Assembly (NCBI RefSeq): GCF_000695255.1
Contig: NZ_JMIB01000021.1
Location: forward strand, 215,622-279,621
DNA length: 64,000 bases
DNA from: Photobacterium galatheae
Lineage (GTDB): Bacteria > Pseudomonadota > Gammaproteobacteria > Enterobacterales > Vibrionaceae
Direction of reading: 5' to 3'
This document shows positions 1-8,480 of the stretch, piece by piece. The stretch's first letter is position 1, and each line of letters opens with the position of its first letter. The notes under the pieces were generated by a model. That model ran no database searches, was not told the DNA's origin, and saw only the letters and a program-made list of their open reading frames with translations. The position numbers and the translations under genes are program-made.

Positions 1-1118
1 AGTTTTTTGATTTGTCCCTGCTGGAACTGGGTATGACGTACGCTGCTGCCAAGCGCATACTGACGATTCACTTCAGAACGCTCGCTGGTATTTTTCGGCG
101 AGTCCGTTTTGTTTTCGTCTTCAACCGTTGGCGGCTGATTGCTCAGCGAGCCCGGTACACCCAGCGCAATTTTATCGATCGAGTTATTTTCAATGCTATG
201 TTCAGAACGCACGACCGGGTTGTTATCAACCATTTCGCGAGTTTCTTCAATCCGGTTGAAATCCAGATCCGCAGCAACCTGAATCCGGAAGTTACTTGGA
301 CCCAGTAATGGCGTCAGCATGTCAGAAGCACGCTGGATAATTTGCTTCTCCAGATCTTTCTGATATTCCAGATATTTGGTGTTCATCCGGCCATTTGTTT
401 CAGAATCGATGTCAGCACTCAGCAAACGACCGAACTGATCAACGACAGACACCTGATCGGCTGTCATCCCGGTCACACTGCCAGACACCAGATTCACGAT
501 GGCTTCGACCTGCTCCGGCTTGAGATCCTCACCAGACTTCAGTTCAACCATCACAGAAGCGGTTGGCTTTTCACCATTCTGGCGAACGAACAGGGTTTGA
601 CGCGGAATCGCCAGATGAACGCGAGCATTGTTCACAGCATTCATGGAAATAATGGTTCGTGCCAGCTCACCTTCCAGTCCGTGGCGGTAACGTGCCGTTT
701 CCATGAACTGGCTGGTTCCCAGAGAAGAATCGGTTTGCAGTGACTCCAGTCCGGTTGGCAGTTTGGCTTTGACACCTTTCGCCGCCAGCAACATCCGCAC
801 TTCAGCGACTTTTCCTTCTTCGACCAGCACTTGGCCGTTTGTTTCCTGCAAACGGTACGGAATCCCTTCAGCTTCAAGTACTGAAATAATTTCACTGGTA
901 TCAAAACGCTCTTGCTGACTGTAGAGCGGACGATAGCTTTGTGTAGACGTCCACAAAGCGACCACAATAATGGCGGCGACAACAGCGGCCAACGCCGCAG
1001 ATAGCACCAGATTTCGCTGACTGCTGTACCAGGCCTGTTTGGCCCGGTTCAGTAAAGAGTTTTCAGAACGGTCAGATGCGGTCAATTCAGCTGCCGTTGC
1101 TTGAGTAATCATGGTCAT
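1..1118 (-). CDS. fliF: Lateral flagellar MS-ring protein FliF, N-terminal part (runs off the window)
   Basis: FliF forms the MS ring in the inner membrane, the base on which the flagellum is built. About 372 codons are present; the frame is open to the left edge, so the C-terminal part lies outside. The translation has a cytoplasmic N-terminus, a membrane segment near residues 36-55, and the ring-building domain with the motif RVHLAIPRQTLF near residue 160, typical of FliF/YscJ proteins. The start at 1118 lies 3 bases after the fliE stop, which implies translational coupling. The neighbours fliE, lafK and motY place it in the lateral rather than the polar system. Confidence 0.93.
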   Translation of the reverse strand, partial: MTMITQATAAELTASDRSENSLLNRAKQAWYSSQRNLVLSAALAAVVAAIIVVALWTSTQSYRPLYSQQERFDTSEIISVLEAEGIPYRLQETNGQVLVEEGKVAEVRMLLAAKGVKAKLPTGLESLQTDSSLGTSQFMETARYRHGLEGELARTIISMNAVNNARVHLAIPRQTLFVRQNGEKPTASVMVELKSGEDLKPEQVEAIVNLVSGSVTGMTADQVSVVDQFGRLLSADIDSETNGRMNTKYLEYQKDLEKQIIQRASDMLTPLLGPSNFRIQVAADLDFNRIEETREMVDNNPVVRSEHSIENNSIDKIALGVPGSLSNQPPTVEDENKTDSPKNTSERSEVNRQYALGSSVRHTQFQQGQIKK

Positions 1119-1121
1119 AAC

Positions 1122-1472
1122 TTACACCGGCATCTTCATTACATCTTCAAACGCACCGACCACCTTGTTTCTCACCTGCATCAGTGCAGAGAAAGACAGG
1201 CTGGCCTTCTGACTGGCGATCATCGCCCCGACCAGATCATCACTTTTGCCGGTTTCAACCGCAGTCATTTTTGCGCTTGCAGCGGCCTGATGACCATTCA
1301 CCAGGTCAAGCACTTCAGTCATGGCTGAAGAGAAAGAAAGCGGCTTGACTTGTTGATCCAATGGGTTGGCTTTCACAGCCACTTCCTGCCCGGCCTGAGC
1401 TTGCATGAGCTGCATTTTTTCCAGCATGAGTTGCTGGGCTGTTGTTGTCTGCGTCATATTCGTCGCAAGCAT
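1122..1472 (-). CDS. fliE: Lateral flagellar hook-basal body junction protein FliE
   Basis: FliE links the MS ring to the proximal rod and is exported early. The protein has 116 residues, the usual size, with the family's C-terminal region LSFSALMQVRNKVVGAFEDVMKMPV at the end. A ribosome site GGAGA lies just before ATG 1472. The gene sits 19 bases after lafK and directly before fliF, so the three are probably one transcript. The order lafK-fliE-fliF matches the lateral cluster of Vibrio parahaemolyticus. Confidence 0.93.
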   Translation of the reverse strand: MLATNMTQTTTAQQLMLEKMQLMQAQAGQEVAVKANPLDQQVKPLSFSSAMTEVLDLVNGHQAAASAKMTAVETGKSDDLVGAMIASQKASLSFSALMQVRNKVVGAFEDVMKMPV

Positions 1473-1491
1473 GTGTGTCTCCTAATCGTCG

Positions 1492-2856
1492 TTATGCTGC
1501 TGAGCCAATTTGTGAAATATCAATGCCTTGCTCACGCATTGCCGCTAATTTGTATCGTAATGCCCGGGTGGTCACACCCAAGGCTTTTGCTGTCATGGTT
1601 CTGTTGCCTTCATGCTGCTTCAGTACATCAAGCACATACTGAAATTCAGCCTGTTTTTTCGCGCCGATATGGCCCTGCTCAGTGCCCATGGCGACTGGCG
1701 CAACCGGCATGAATTCAGGCTTAATGGCCTGTACCTTGCTGGTGTCGACAGGCAACATCAGATCCTGAGCTGTGATGAAATCTCCGTGCCGCATGACCAG
1801 TGCACGCTGAATAATGTTTTCCAATTCGCGGATATTGCCGGGCCAGTGGTACTGCAACATCATTTGCTGTGCATCTGATGACATCTGACAGGCACTGCCC
1901 TGCTGATATTTACGAATAAAGAAGTTTGCCAGCGGAAGAATATCTTCAGGACGTTCACGCAATGGCGGCCAATGAAGCGGCAATACATCCAGACGGTAGT
2001 AAAGATCTTCCCGGAAAGTCCCATCCTGAACGGCCAGACGCAGATCTTTATTGGTTGCTGCAATCACTCGGATATCCAGCTTGATCGTTTTATGACTGCC
2101 AACCCGTTCGACTTCGCGTTCCTGCAACACTCGCAGGAGCTTGGCCTGAAGCGCCGGGGACATTTCTGCAATTTCATCCAGCAGAATCGTGCCACCGTTC
2201 GCTTCTTCAAATTTACCGCTCTGACTGCTGGTTGCACCGGTAAAGGCACCTTTCACATGACCAAACAGCACAGCTTCGAGCATGGATTCAGGAATCGCGG
2301 CACAATTCACGGCGACAAAAGGCATTTTGCTCCGCGGCGACTGTTGATGAACGTAACGCGCCAGCACTTCTTTCCCTGTACCAGACTCACCGGTAATCAG
2401 CACGCTGGCATGGGTGCAGGCTGCACGATGTGCCAGTTGCAGAATTTGCTTACTACGCCAGGATTCAGCCACGATGTCAGACATGGGTTTCTGTAAGGCT
2501 TCAACGCGGGCAATCAGACTCAGTAACTGTGCAGGTTCAAAAGGTTTCAGAAGATAGTCTGTTGCACCCGCTTTCATCGCTTCAGCAGCCAGCAAGCCTT
2601 CATGCTGTTCAACAATCGCAATGGCAATCCGGCGCTGCTGCGGATCAGCAACGGTCTGGCTGAAGCGAACCCATTCGGTCAAAGCCATGTCTGGCAATGC
2701 AGAGCTGACTAAAGTGATCGCTGCGCGGTGAGACTGCAAACCGGCTTTGCCGGATGTCAGATAATCCACCTGATAGCCGGCCTGCTCCAGCACTTGTATC
2801 ACCTGCTGCGCTTGCTGCCTGTCTGGTTCAATGAGCTGAATTGTTTTCATTAACAT
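1492..2856 (-). CDS. lafK: Lateral flagellar sigma-54-dependent transcription activator LafK
   Basis: LafK activates early and middle lateral flagellar genes with RNA polymerase sigma-54. Domains in order: a receiver-like domain (residues 1-120), an AAA+ domain with Walker A GESGTGKE (156-163) and the sigma-54 contact loop GAFTGA (203-208), and a C-terminal Fis-type helix-turn-helix near 415-440. The receiver has serines where the phosphorylated aspartate should be (about residue 51), so it is probably not controlled by a histidine kinase, as in FlrA/FleQ proteins. ATG overlaps the motY stop (TAATG). A second in-frame ATG two codons later is also possible. Confidence 0.95.
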   Translation of the reverse strand: MLMKTIQLIEPDRQQAQQVIQVLEQAGYQVDYLTSGKAGLQSHRAAITLVSSALPDMALTEWVRFSQTVADPQQRRIAIAIVEQHEGLLAAEAMKAGATDYLLKPFEPAQLLSLIARVEALQKPMSDIVAESWRSKQILQLAHRAACTHASVLITGESGTGKEVLARYVHQQSPRSKMPFVAVNCAAIPESMLEAVLFGHVKGAFTGATSSQSGKFEEANGGTILLDEIAEMSPALQAKLLRVLQEREVERVGSHKTIKLDIRVIAATNKDLRLAVQDGTFREDLYYRLDVLPLHWPPLRERPEDILPLANFFIRKYQQGSACQMSSDAQQMMLQYHWPGNIRELENIIQRALVMRHGDFITAQDLMLPVDTSKVQAIKPEFMPVAPVAMGTEQGHIGAKKQAEFQYVLDVLKQHEGNRTMTAKALGVTTRALRYKLAAMREQGIDISQIGSAA

Positions 2857-3740
2857 TACTGAACCCTGCTTTTATCATTGTTATCAGCACGCAGCACCCT
2901 CACCGTTACCCTGCGGTTTAATGCCTGGCCTTGTGCTGTCTTGTTATTGGCAATCGGATACCGGGCACCATGCGCCCTGATCTGAATCAGGCTGTCTTTT
3001 ACACCGGCTTCACGGAGAAAACTCGCGACATCATCTGCACGGACTTTCGAGACCTGAATATTGCCAAGGTTGGAACCGACAATGTCGCTATGCCCGTCAA
3101 TGAGAACTTTACTGATCGATTTATCCAGGCGAATGTACGCCGCCAGCTTCATCAGTGTTTCCTTTTGTTCCGTGGATACGGTGCGCTGTCCCATGTCGTA
3201 CTGGAACACCATATCTCTGGCCTGTCGGTAAGACATTGCAGGCAAACGGGAGCGACATGCATTAAATTCTGCTAATGGCGTCATCATATTGACGCTGGAC
3301 AGCATCAGATCGACGGGTGTGCTGGTGTTCTGGTACGTTAAAGCTATTCTCGCCCACTGACCCGCCGTCATGCCGTCGAGCATAGCGTCAACCGCACCAG
3401 TAAATCTCACTTCGGTCGGATTCACCTGCTTCCCCGGGCTCAGCGATTGCTGCTTTGGTGTCGCAACCCAAGGGCCATCCTGAAGGTATAAACCAGCGCG
3501 GTCGAACAAAGCCACTGGGCGCATGGGCTGCACTTTCAGAACCAGATCTTCACCGGCGTGAGCCACAAAACTGACGTTGCCAAAGTTTTGCACCTGCTGA
3601 TTTAAGGTGCAGTGGAATGTACCGCCCCGGTATTTCCATTCGACAAGATCCATTGGCGTAGAAACAACTTCTGCCTCAACAGAACCCGCCGCAAGAGCAA
3701 TTAATAAGAATGTGTATTTCTTGTTGAATGAAATTAACAT
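2856..3740 (-). CDS. motY: Lateral flagellar motor protein MotY (OmpA-like peptidoglycan-binding)
   Basis: MotY forms the T ring around the basal body and helps anchor stators of sodium-type and lateral motors in Vibrio. I chose ATG 3740 because AAGGG precedes it and a clean signal peptide follows (MLISFNKKYTFLLIALAAG, cleavage near VEA|E). A longer reading from 3779 lacks these. The N-terminal half is the MotY-specific domain; the C-terminal half is an OmpA-like domain with LIDGHSD and a final NRRVTVRV. It overlaps lafK by one base, as in the lateral cluster of V. parahaemolyticus. Confidence 0.92.
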   Translation of the reverse strand: MLISFNKKYTFLLIALAAGSVEAEVVSTPMDLVEWKYRGGTFHCTLNQQVQNFGNVSFVAHAGEDLVLKVQPMRPVALFDRAGLYLQDGPWVATPKQQSLSPGKQVNPTEVRFTGAVDAMLDGMTAGQWARIALTYQNTSTPVDLMLSSVNMMTPLAEFNACRSRLPAMSYRQARDMVFQYDMGQRTVSTEQKETLMKLAAYIRLDKSISKVLIDGHSDIVGSNLGNIQVSKVRADDVASFLREAGVKDSLIQIRAHGARYPIANNKTAQGQALNRRVTVRVLRADNNDKSRVQ

Positions 3741-4252
3741 TTGACCCTTCTCAGATTTTTGGTGACGCCAAAAATTCATTTATGTCTGTAAAACCAACTT
3801 AGCCATAATTATTAAACAACCAAATTGCTTTTTTATTTCTATATATATTTTCCTTGCTCAAAATCACTTTAATTCGACAAAGGTGATCTTGATTCAATTT
3901 ATATTTGACGCAGCACTGACACTAAATTGACACCAATATGACATTGCTCCCAATGCTTTATTTAACTTGATATCACTTCAAAAACAGCAACTTGAGAGCA
4001 AGATCAAACCTATAAAAAGAGCGTGTCATTTTAAGTGGGCATAAAAGTCTCATCAATTCATATATAAGAAAACCCTGTATATGAAGTTATAATCAACATG
4101 TGGACTAACATCACAAATTTAAAATCAATAACTAAAACACAAGAATTAGCTCAGGCTAGACTTAGCGGAACTAATAGTGGTTAAACCCAATTCGAAGTAA
4201 ATAACAATCGCAACCTGAATTTGTTGCATATGAATTTTGACGGATATGCCAT
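3741..4252. promoter_or_regulatory. Divergent intergenic region between motY-lafK and fliM
   Basis: This AT-rich stretch of about 510 bases must hold the divergent promoters for the minus-strand motY-lafK-fliE-fliF genes and the plus-strand fliM operon. I looked for the strict GG-N10-GC spacing of sigma-54 promoters on both strands and found none, so these early units may use the housekeeping sigma factor. I see no open frame of note and no long repeat. Confidence 0.5.
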
Positions 4253-5068
4253 ATGAAAAAAATTGAGTTAAACAGTGCTCAACATTTCCCAAAGTTGAAC
4301 GTTGAACATTTAGGGCGCCCTATCCATGTCATTCGGGAAGCATTGCAAAAAACCTTCTCGCAGGCAGATTCGTCAATCACTCAGGATCTGCAACGCTGGG
4401 TGAAAGACAAAAACCTGAGCTTCAGACTGTCAGAGATTCAGTTGGCCAGCAGACAGCTTGCCGATCATCATGAACACGCTTCTGTGATTCGTCACCAGTC
4501 TGGCGGCATGGTGCAGGCTCAGTTGGATCTCAATATGCTGCTGGCGCTATCGGACAAGTTCTACAATGCCGATATCGATCGCAGCCATGTCAGTGATGCC
4601 TCGAACAAACTGACTGCCAGTGACTTACGTTTGCAGCAACGTCTGCTTGAACGCCTGTGTACCCTGATTGCCGAGGGTGAACACTGGACAATGACAGATG
4701 ATGCGCTTCGTTATGGCATTGGGCTGCTGGCAACCTTTACCGTCAGTTACCGCAAAAAATCCGCTGACTTCACCCTTTATCTGGATGAAACCATGTTGCA
4801 GTCCCTGATGGATGACATGGCCATTCATACCAATGATCGACTGGACGAAGGTTTCCGGCAGGTTCTGGAAAGTACCCCAGTGACCCTGCATGCCACGCTT
4901 TGCCAGAAAAAAATGCCTTTAGACGATGTCCTGAAACTACGTCCTGACGACGTGTTAAACATCGATATGCTCACCAATGTTCCGGTCCGTATCGGCCAGG
5001 AGCATTTATTTAACGGATGCGTGGCCGACAAAGATGGCCAACTCGTTCTGATTCTAAATGACAAATAA
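4253..5068 (+). CDS. fliM: Lateral flagellar motor switch protein FliM
   Basis: FliM is part of the C ring, which sets rotation direction and transmits torque. The protein has 271 residues, shorter than polar FliM proteins of about 330. The middle and C-terminal SpoA-like regions are recognisable (PLDDVLKLRPDDVLNID near 220-240). The N-terminal LSQDEIDALL-type helix that binds phosphorylated CheY is absent: the protein begins MKKIELNSAQHFPKL. First gene of the fliMNPQR-flhBA operon; fliN follows after 18 bases. The call is supported by gene order as much as by sequence. Confidence 0.88.
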   Translation: MKKIELNSAQHFPKLNVEHLGRPIHVIREALQKTFSQADSSITQDLQRWVKDKNLSFRLSEIQLASRQLADHHEHASVIRHQSGGMVQAQLDLNMLLALSDKFYNADIDRSHVSDASNKLTASDLRLQQRLLERLCTLIAEGEHWTMTDDALRYGIGLLATFTVSYRKKSADFTLYLDETMLQSLMDDMAIHTNDRLDEGFRQVLESTPVTLHATLCQKKMPLDDVLKLRPDDVLNIDMLTNVPVRIGQEHLFNGCVADKDGQLVLILNDK

Positions 5069-5086
5069 ACTACACAGGACCCCAAA

Positions 5087-5497
5087 ATGACCGATTTGAA
5101 TGAGATGACTGACGTAAACGCATTCAGCGAAGACGATCTGAACTTTGATGATCTGGATCTGGATCAGCTGGATGATGACGTTGAAGCCAGTCAGGAATCC
5201 GGCACTGCCTCTCCGTTCATCCCTTACGATGAAGTGCCGTCCAGAGATATTAATTTCTTCAAGAAAATTCCTGTCACCGTCACGCTTGAAGTCTCCAGTA
5301 CCGAAGTTTCTCTCGGTGAACTGATGAAAGCGGGCGAAGGCAGTGTCATCGAACTGGACAAACTCAATGGCGAACCGCTGGATGTCAAAGTCAACGGTTC
5401 CCTGATGGGCCACGCTGAAGTGGTTGTGGTCAATGACAAATACGGCCTGCGTCTGATCGATATCGTGGACTCACCGCTCAACACCGTGGAATCCTGA
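5087..5497 (+). CDS. fliN: Lateral flagellar motor switch protein FliN
   Basis: FliN forms the lower rim of the C ring and helps dock export cargo. 136 residues. An acidic, low-complexity N-terminus (rich in D and L, residues 1-45) is followed by the SpoA domain: IPVTVTLEVSSTEVSLGELMKAGEGSVIELDKLNGEPLDVKVNG, then GHAEVVVVNDKYGLRL. It lies between fliM and fliP with only two bases to fliP, so it is co-transcribed. No fliO gene lies between fliN and fliP, which is usual for lateral systems but unlike polar operons. Confidence 0.95.
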   Translation: MTDLNEMTDVNAFSEDDLNFDDLDLDQLDDDVEASQESGTASPFIPYDEVPSRDINFFKKIPVTVTLEVSSTEVSLGELMKAGEGSVIELDKLNGEPLDVKVNGSLMGHAEVVVVNDKYGLRLIDIVDSPLNTVES

Positions 5498-5499
5498 TA

Positions 5500-6276
5500 A
5501 TGCGCCGCAGTCTCTGTCGTGTTTTAGCCCGCGCCGGCGGGCTATGCTTAGCCGGTTTTCTGATATTGACACTTTCTTCGCACCCGGCATTCGCTGCTGA
5601 TACGGGTGGCCTGACTCTGATGACAGTTTCAGACGGCACCTCCAATCAGGAATACAGTGTCAAACTTCAGGTACTGCTCCTGATGACTGCACTGAGTTTA
5701 CTGCCTGCTTTTCTGCTGATGGCGACCAGCTTCACCCGCATCATCATTGTGCTGGCGATTCTGCGACAGGCCCTCGGTCTGCAGCAGAGTCCACCGAACC
5801 GAGTCTTGGTGGGGATCGCGCTGGCACTGACCCTGTTGATTATGCGTCCGGTCTGGACCGATGTGTATGAAAACGCCTTCAAGCCCTATGACGCAGGCCA
5901 GATCACGTTAATGGAAGCTTTTTCTGTGGCAGAAAAACCCGTCAAGGATTTCATGCTCAGACAAACCCAGCAAACGTCTCTGGAGCAAATGCTGCATATT
6001 GCGAACGAGCCTTTGGATCAGAAAGCTGAAGATCTGTCTTTTGCTGTGGTGCTGCCAGCCTTTGTCATCAGCGAGCTGAAAACAGCTTTTCAGATTGGTT
6101 TCATGCTGTTTATTCCGTTTCTCATCATCGACCTGGTTGTCGCCAGTGTGCTGATGGCCATGGGGATGATGATGCTTTCGCCACTGATCATTTCGCTGCC
6201 CTTTAAACTGGTCATCTTTGTGCTGGCAGATGGCTGGACCATGACAGTGGGCACATTGTCGGCAAGTTTCGGCTAG
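5500..6276 (+). CDS. fliP: Lateral flagellar export gate protein FliP
   Basis: FliP forms the core pore of the flagellar type III export gate with FliQ and FliR. 258 residues with a cleavable signal peptide (ending near SHPAFA|A) and four membrane segments. The family motif SFTRIIIVLAILRQALGLQQSPPNRVL is intact near residues 75-105. ATG 5500 follows the fliN stop by two bases. A further signature, IPFLIIDLVVASVLMAMGMMMLSP, sits near 205-230. Confidence 0.96.
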   Translation: MRRSLCRVLARAGGLCLAGFLILTLSSHPAFAADTGGLTLMTVSDGTSNQEYSVKLQVLLLMTALSLLPAFLLMATSFTRIIIVLAILRQALGLQQSPPNRVLVGIALALTLLIMRPVWTDVYENAFKPYDAGQITLMEAFSVAEKPVKDFMLRQTQQTSLEQMLHIANEPLDQKAEDLSFAVVLPAFVISELKTAFQIGFMLFIPFLIIDLVVASVLMAMGMMMLSPLIISLPFKLVIFVLADGWTMTVGTLSASFG

Positions 6277-6286
6277 GAGAACAACC

Positions 6287-6556
6287 ATGACACCGGAACT
6301 CGTCGTCACCCTGTTTTCAAATGCTGTCTGGATGATCATTACCATTGTGATGGTACTGGTCATACCCGGCCTGTTGGTTGGTCTGCTGATTGCTGTCTTT
6401 CAGGCGGCGACCCAAATCAATGAACAGACCCTCAGCTTTCTGCCCCGTTTGCTGGTCACCCTGCTGATGGTCATTTTTGCCGGTCACTGGATGCTCAGAA
6501 AACTGATTGAACTGTTCACGCAGTTGTTTCACAACATTCCGGGAATGATCGGCTGA
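6287..6556 (+). CDS. fliQ: Lateral flagellar export gate protein FliQ
   Basis: FliQ is a small hairpin membrane protein that wraps the FliP/FliR core. 89 residues with two membrane helices and the motif PGLLVGLLIAVFQAATQINEQTL, characteristic of FliQ. A strong ribosome site AGGAG precedes ATG 6287. The stop TGA overlaps the fliR start (TGATG). Confidence 0.96.
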   Translation: MTPELVVTLFSNAVWMIITIVMVLVIPGLLVGLLIAVFQAATQINEQTLSFLPRLLVTLLMVIFAGHWMLRKLIELFTQLFHNIPGMIG

Positions 6557-7335
6557 TGGATTTCACTTTCGCGCAAATCACAGCCTGGCTCGGGCAAGTC
6601 TGGTGGCCATTCTTCCGCCTGGGAGCTGCACTGGTCGCCATGCCTTTCTTTGGCGATGGTGCCATTCCGCTCTGGGTACGCCTGCTGTTTGCCCTGTCCA
6701 TCAGCATGTTGATTGCGCCCCTGATGCCCGCGATGCCGGCGGTGGATCCCCTCTCGCTCAAAGCCATCATACTGGCATTTGAGCAAGCCATTTGGGGCGT
6801 CTTTTTCGGCTTCATCCTGCATCTGCTCTTCACCACCATGACTATGCTGGGCCAGATTGTTTCCATGCAGATGGGGCTGAGTATGGCCATCATGAATGAT
6901 CCGGTAAACGGCATGTCTGTTGCCCTGTTGGGCCGGATGTTCCTGATGTTCAGTACACTGCTGTTTCTGGCGCTGGACGGCCATTTAGTGGTGATTGATA
7001 TTCTGGTTCAGAGTTTTCATATCTGGCCGGTCGGCTCCGGAATCAGTGAAGCCACACTCCACCAGGTGATTTCTATGGTCAGCTGGATGTTTGCTTCTGC
7101 CCTGGCGTTAGCGCTACCGGCCATTATTTCAATGCTGCTGGCGAACATCAGCTTTGGCGTGATGAACCGGGCCGCTCCCAGCCTGAACATTTACGCTCTG
7201 GGCTTTCCAATGACGATGTTATTGGGTTTGTTCAGCATGCTCATCGCCATCAGTGGCGTTCCGACACGCTACACCGAATTTGTTCATACCACATTGCAGG
7301 CACTGACCCGCTACGTCGCAGGAAACGGCATATGA
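6556..7335 (+). CDS. fliR: Lateral flagellar export gate protein FliR
   Basis: FliR completes the FliPQR export gate. 259 residues, strongly hydrophobic with about six membrane segments; the segment containing GQIVSMQMGLSMA is typical of the family. The gene overlaps fliQ by one base and flhB by four bases (ATGA), so the three products are made in step. Confidence 0.96.
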   Translation: MDFTFAQITAWLGQVWWPFFRLGAALVAMPFFGDGAIPLWVRLLFALSISMLIAPLMPAMPAVDPLSLKAIILAFEQAIWGVFFGFILHLLFTTMTMLGQIVSMQMGLSMAIMNDPVNGMSVALLGRMFLMFSTLLFLALDGHLVVIDILVQSFHIWPVGSGISEATLHQVISMVSWMFASALALALPAIISMLLANISFGVMNRAAPSLNIYALGFPMTMLLGLFSMLIAISGVPTRYTEFVHTTLQALTRYVAGNGI

Positions 7336-8459
7336 GTGATCAGAGTACTCAGGACAAAACAGAAAAGGCCACGCCCCAGAAAATCCGCAAAGCACGGGAA
7401 CAGGGGCAAATTCCCCGTGCCAAAGATCTGACTGCTGCGGTCATTTTTCTGGTCGTGGTTTATTTCTTTTCCATCCAGATCAATACCATTTGGGATGCCA
7501 TGAGCGGTGTCTTTCGTTTCAACATGCAGCTAACCCGCGAAGACTTGCAGTCCCCCTGGAAGGGCATCGAACATGTGGGCCAGAGCCTGGCGATTGTGAT
7601 CGAATTACTGCTGCCGCTGTTCATGGTGATTCTGCTGGCGGCTATTGGCGGAAGCCTGCTTCTGGGCGGATGGCTGTTTTATCCGGCAGGTGTGATGCCC
7701 AAGCTGTCAAAAATCAGTCCTCTTTCCGGAATCAAGCGTATGTTTTCAACCCGCTCACTGGTGGAGTTGCTGAAATCATCGCTGAAAGTCACCGTGCTGC
7801 TGTTACTGCTTTATCTGTATCTGAATGCTCACCTGGCTGAACTGCTGGCGATGCAAAACCAGTCGCTGCGACAGGGTGTCGTCGCGATTATGCAGATTTT
7901 GTTCGATGGCGTACTCATGATGGGCATCGCCCTGCTTCTCTTCGGTCTGTTAGACGTTCCCTACCAGCGTTGGGAACACCTGAAACAGCTGAAAATGACC
8001 AAGCAGGAAATCAAAGAAGAATATAAAAACAGCGAAGGCCGCCCGGAAGTCAAACAACGCATCCGTCAGATTCAGCAACAGTTTGCAAGACGAAAAGTTG
8101 AAAAGACGGTGCCACAGGCAGACGTTGTGATCACCAACCCGACCCACTATGCCGTGGCGATCAAATACGACCCGGCCATGTATGACGCCCCTTTTGTGGT
8201 CGCCAAAGGCGTCGATGAAATGGCGCAGCATATTCAGCGTATTGCCCGAGAAAACAATGTTGAAGTGTTGAATTCACCACCACTGACGCGGGCAATTTAC
8301 CATACAACGCAGTTGGAACAGGCCGTGCCGAACCAACTGTATATTGCTGTGGCGCACATTCTGACCTATGTCATGCAGTTGAAAGCCTTCCGAACCGGCA
8401 AAGGCGGACAACCACAGCCATTACCGACTTTTGTTATCCCACGCCACCTACAGTATTAA
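7332..8459 (+). CDS. flhB: Lateral flagellar export switch protein FlhB
   Basis: FlhB switches the export apparatus from rod/hook to filament substrates. 375 residues: an N-terminal basic region (EKATPQKIRKAREQGQIPRAKD), four membrane helices, and a cytoplasmic domain with the self-cleavage motif NPTH (Asn at residue 269, Pro 270) intact. Partner of LafE (FliK), encoded further down, which gives the switch signal. Confidence 0.96.
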   Translation: MSDQSTQDKTEKATPQKIRKAREQGQIPRAKDLTAAVIFLVVVYFFSIQINTIWDAMSGVFRFNMQLTREDLQSPWKGIEHVGQSLAIVIELLLPLFMVILLAAIGGSLLLGGWLFYPAGVMPKLSKISPLSGIKRMFSTRSLVELLKSSLKVTVLLLLLYLYLNAHLAELLAMQNQSLRQGVVAIMQILFDGVLMMGIALLLFGLLDVPYQRWEHLKQLKMTKQEIKEEYKNSEGRPEVKQRIRQIQQQFARRKVEKTVPQADVVITNPTHYAVAIKYDPAMYDAPFVVAKGVDEMAQHIQRIARENNVEVLNSPPLTRAIYHTTQLEQAVPNQLYIAVAHILTYVMQLKAFRTGKGGQPQPLPTFVIPRHLQY

Positions 8460-8480
8460 GGCAGGAGAGAGATCAAACCC

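Noticed and set aside
3741..4252. Sigma-54 promoters for fliM and motY-lafK
   Set aside because: All GG dinucleotides on both strands were checked for a GC ten bases on; none fits.
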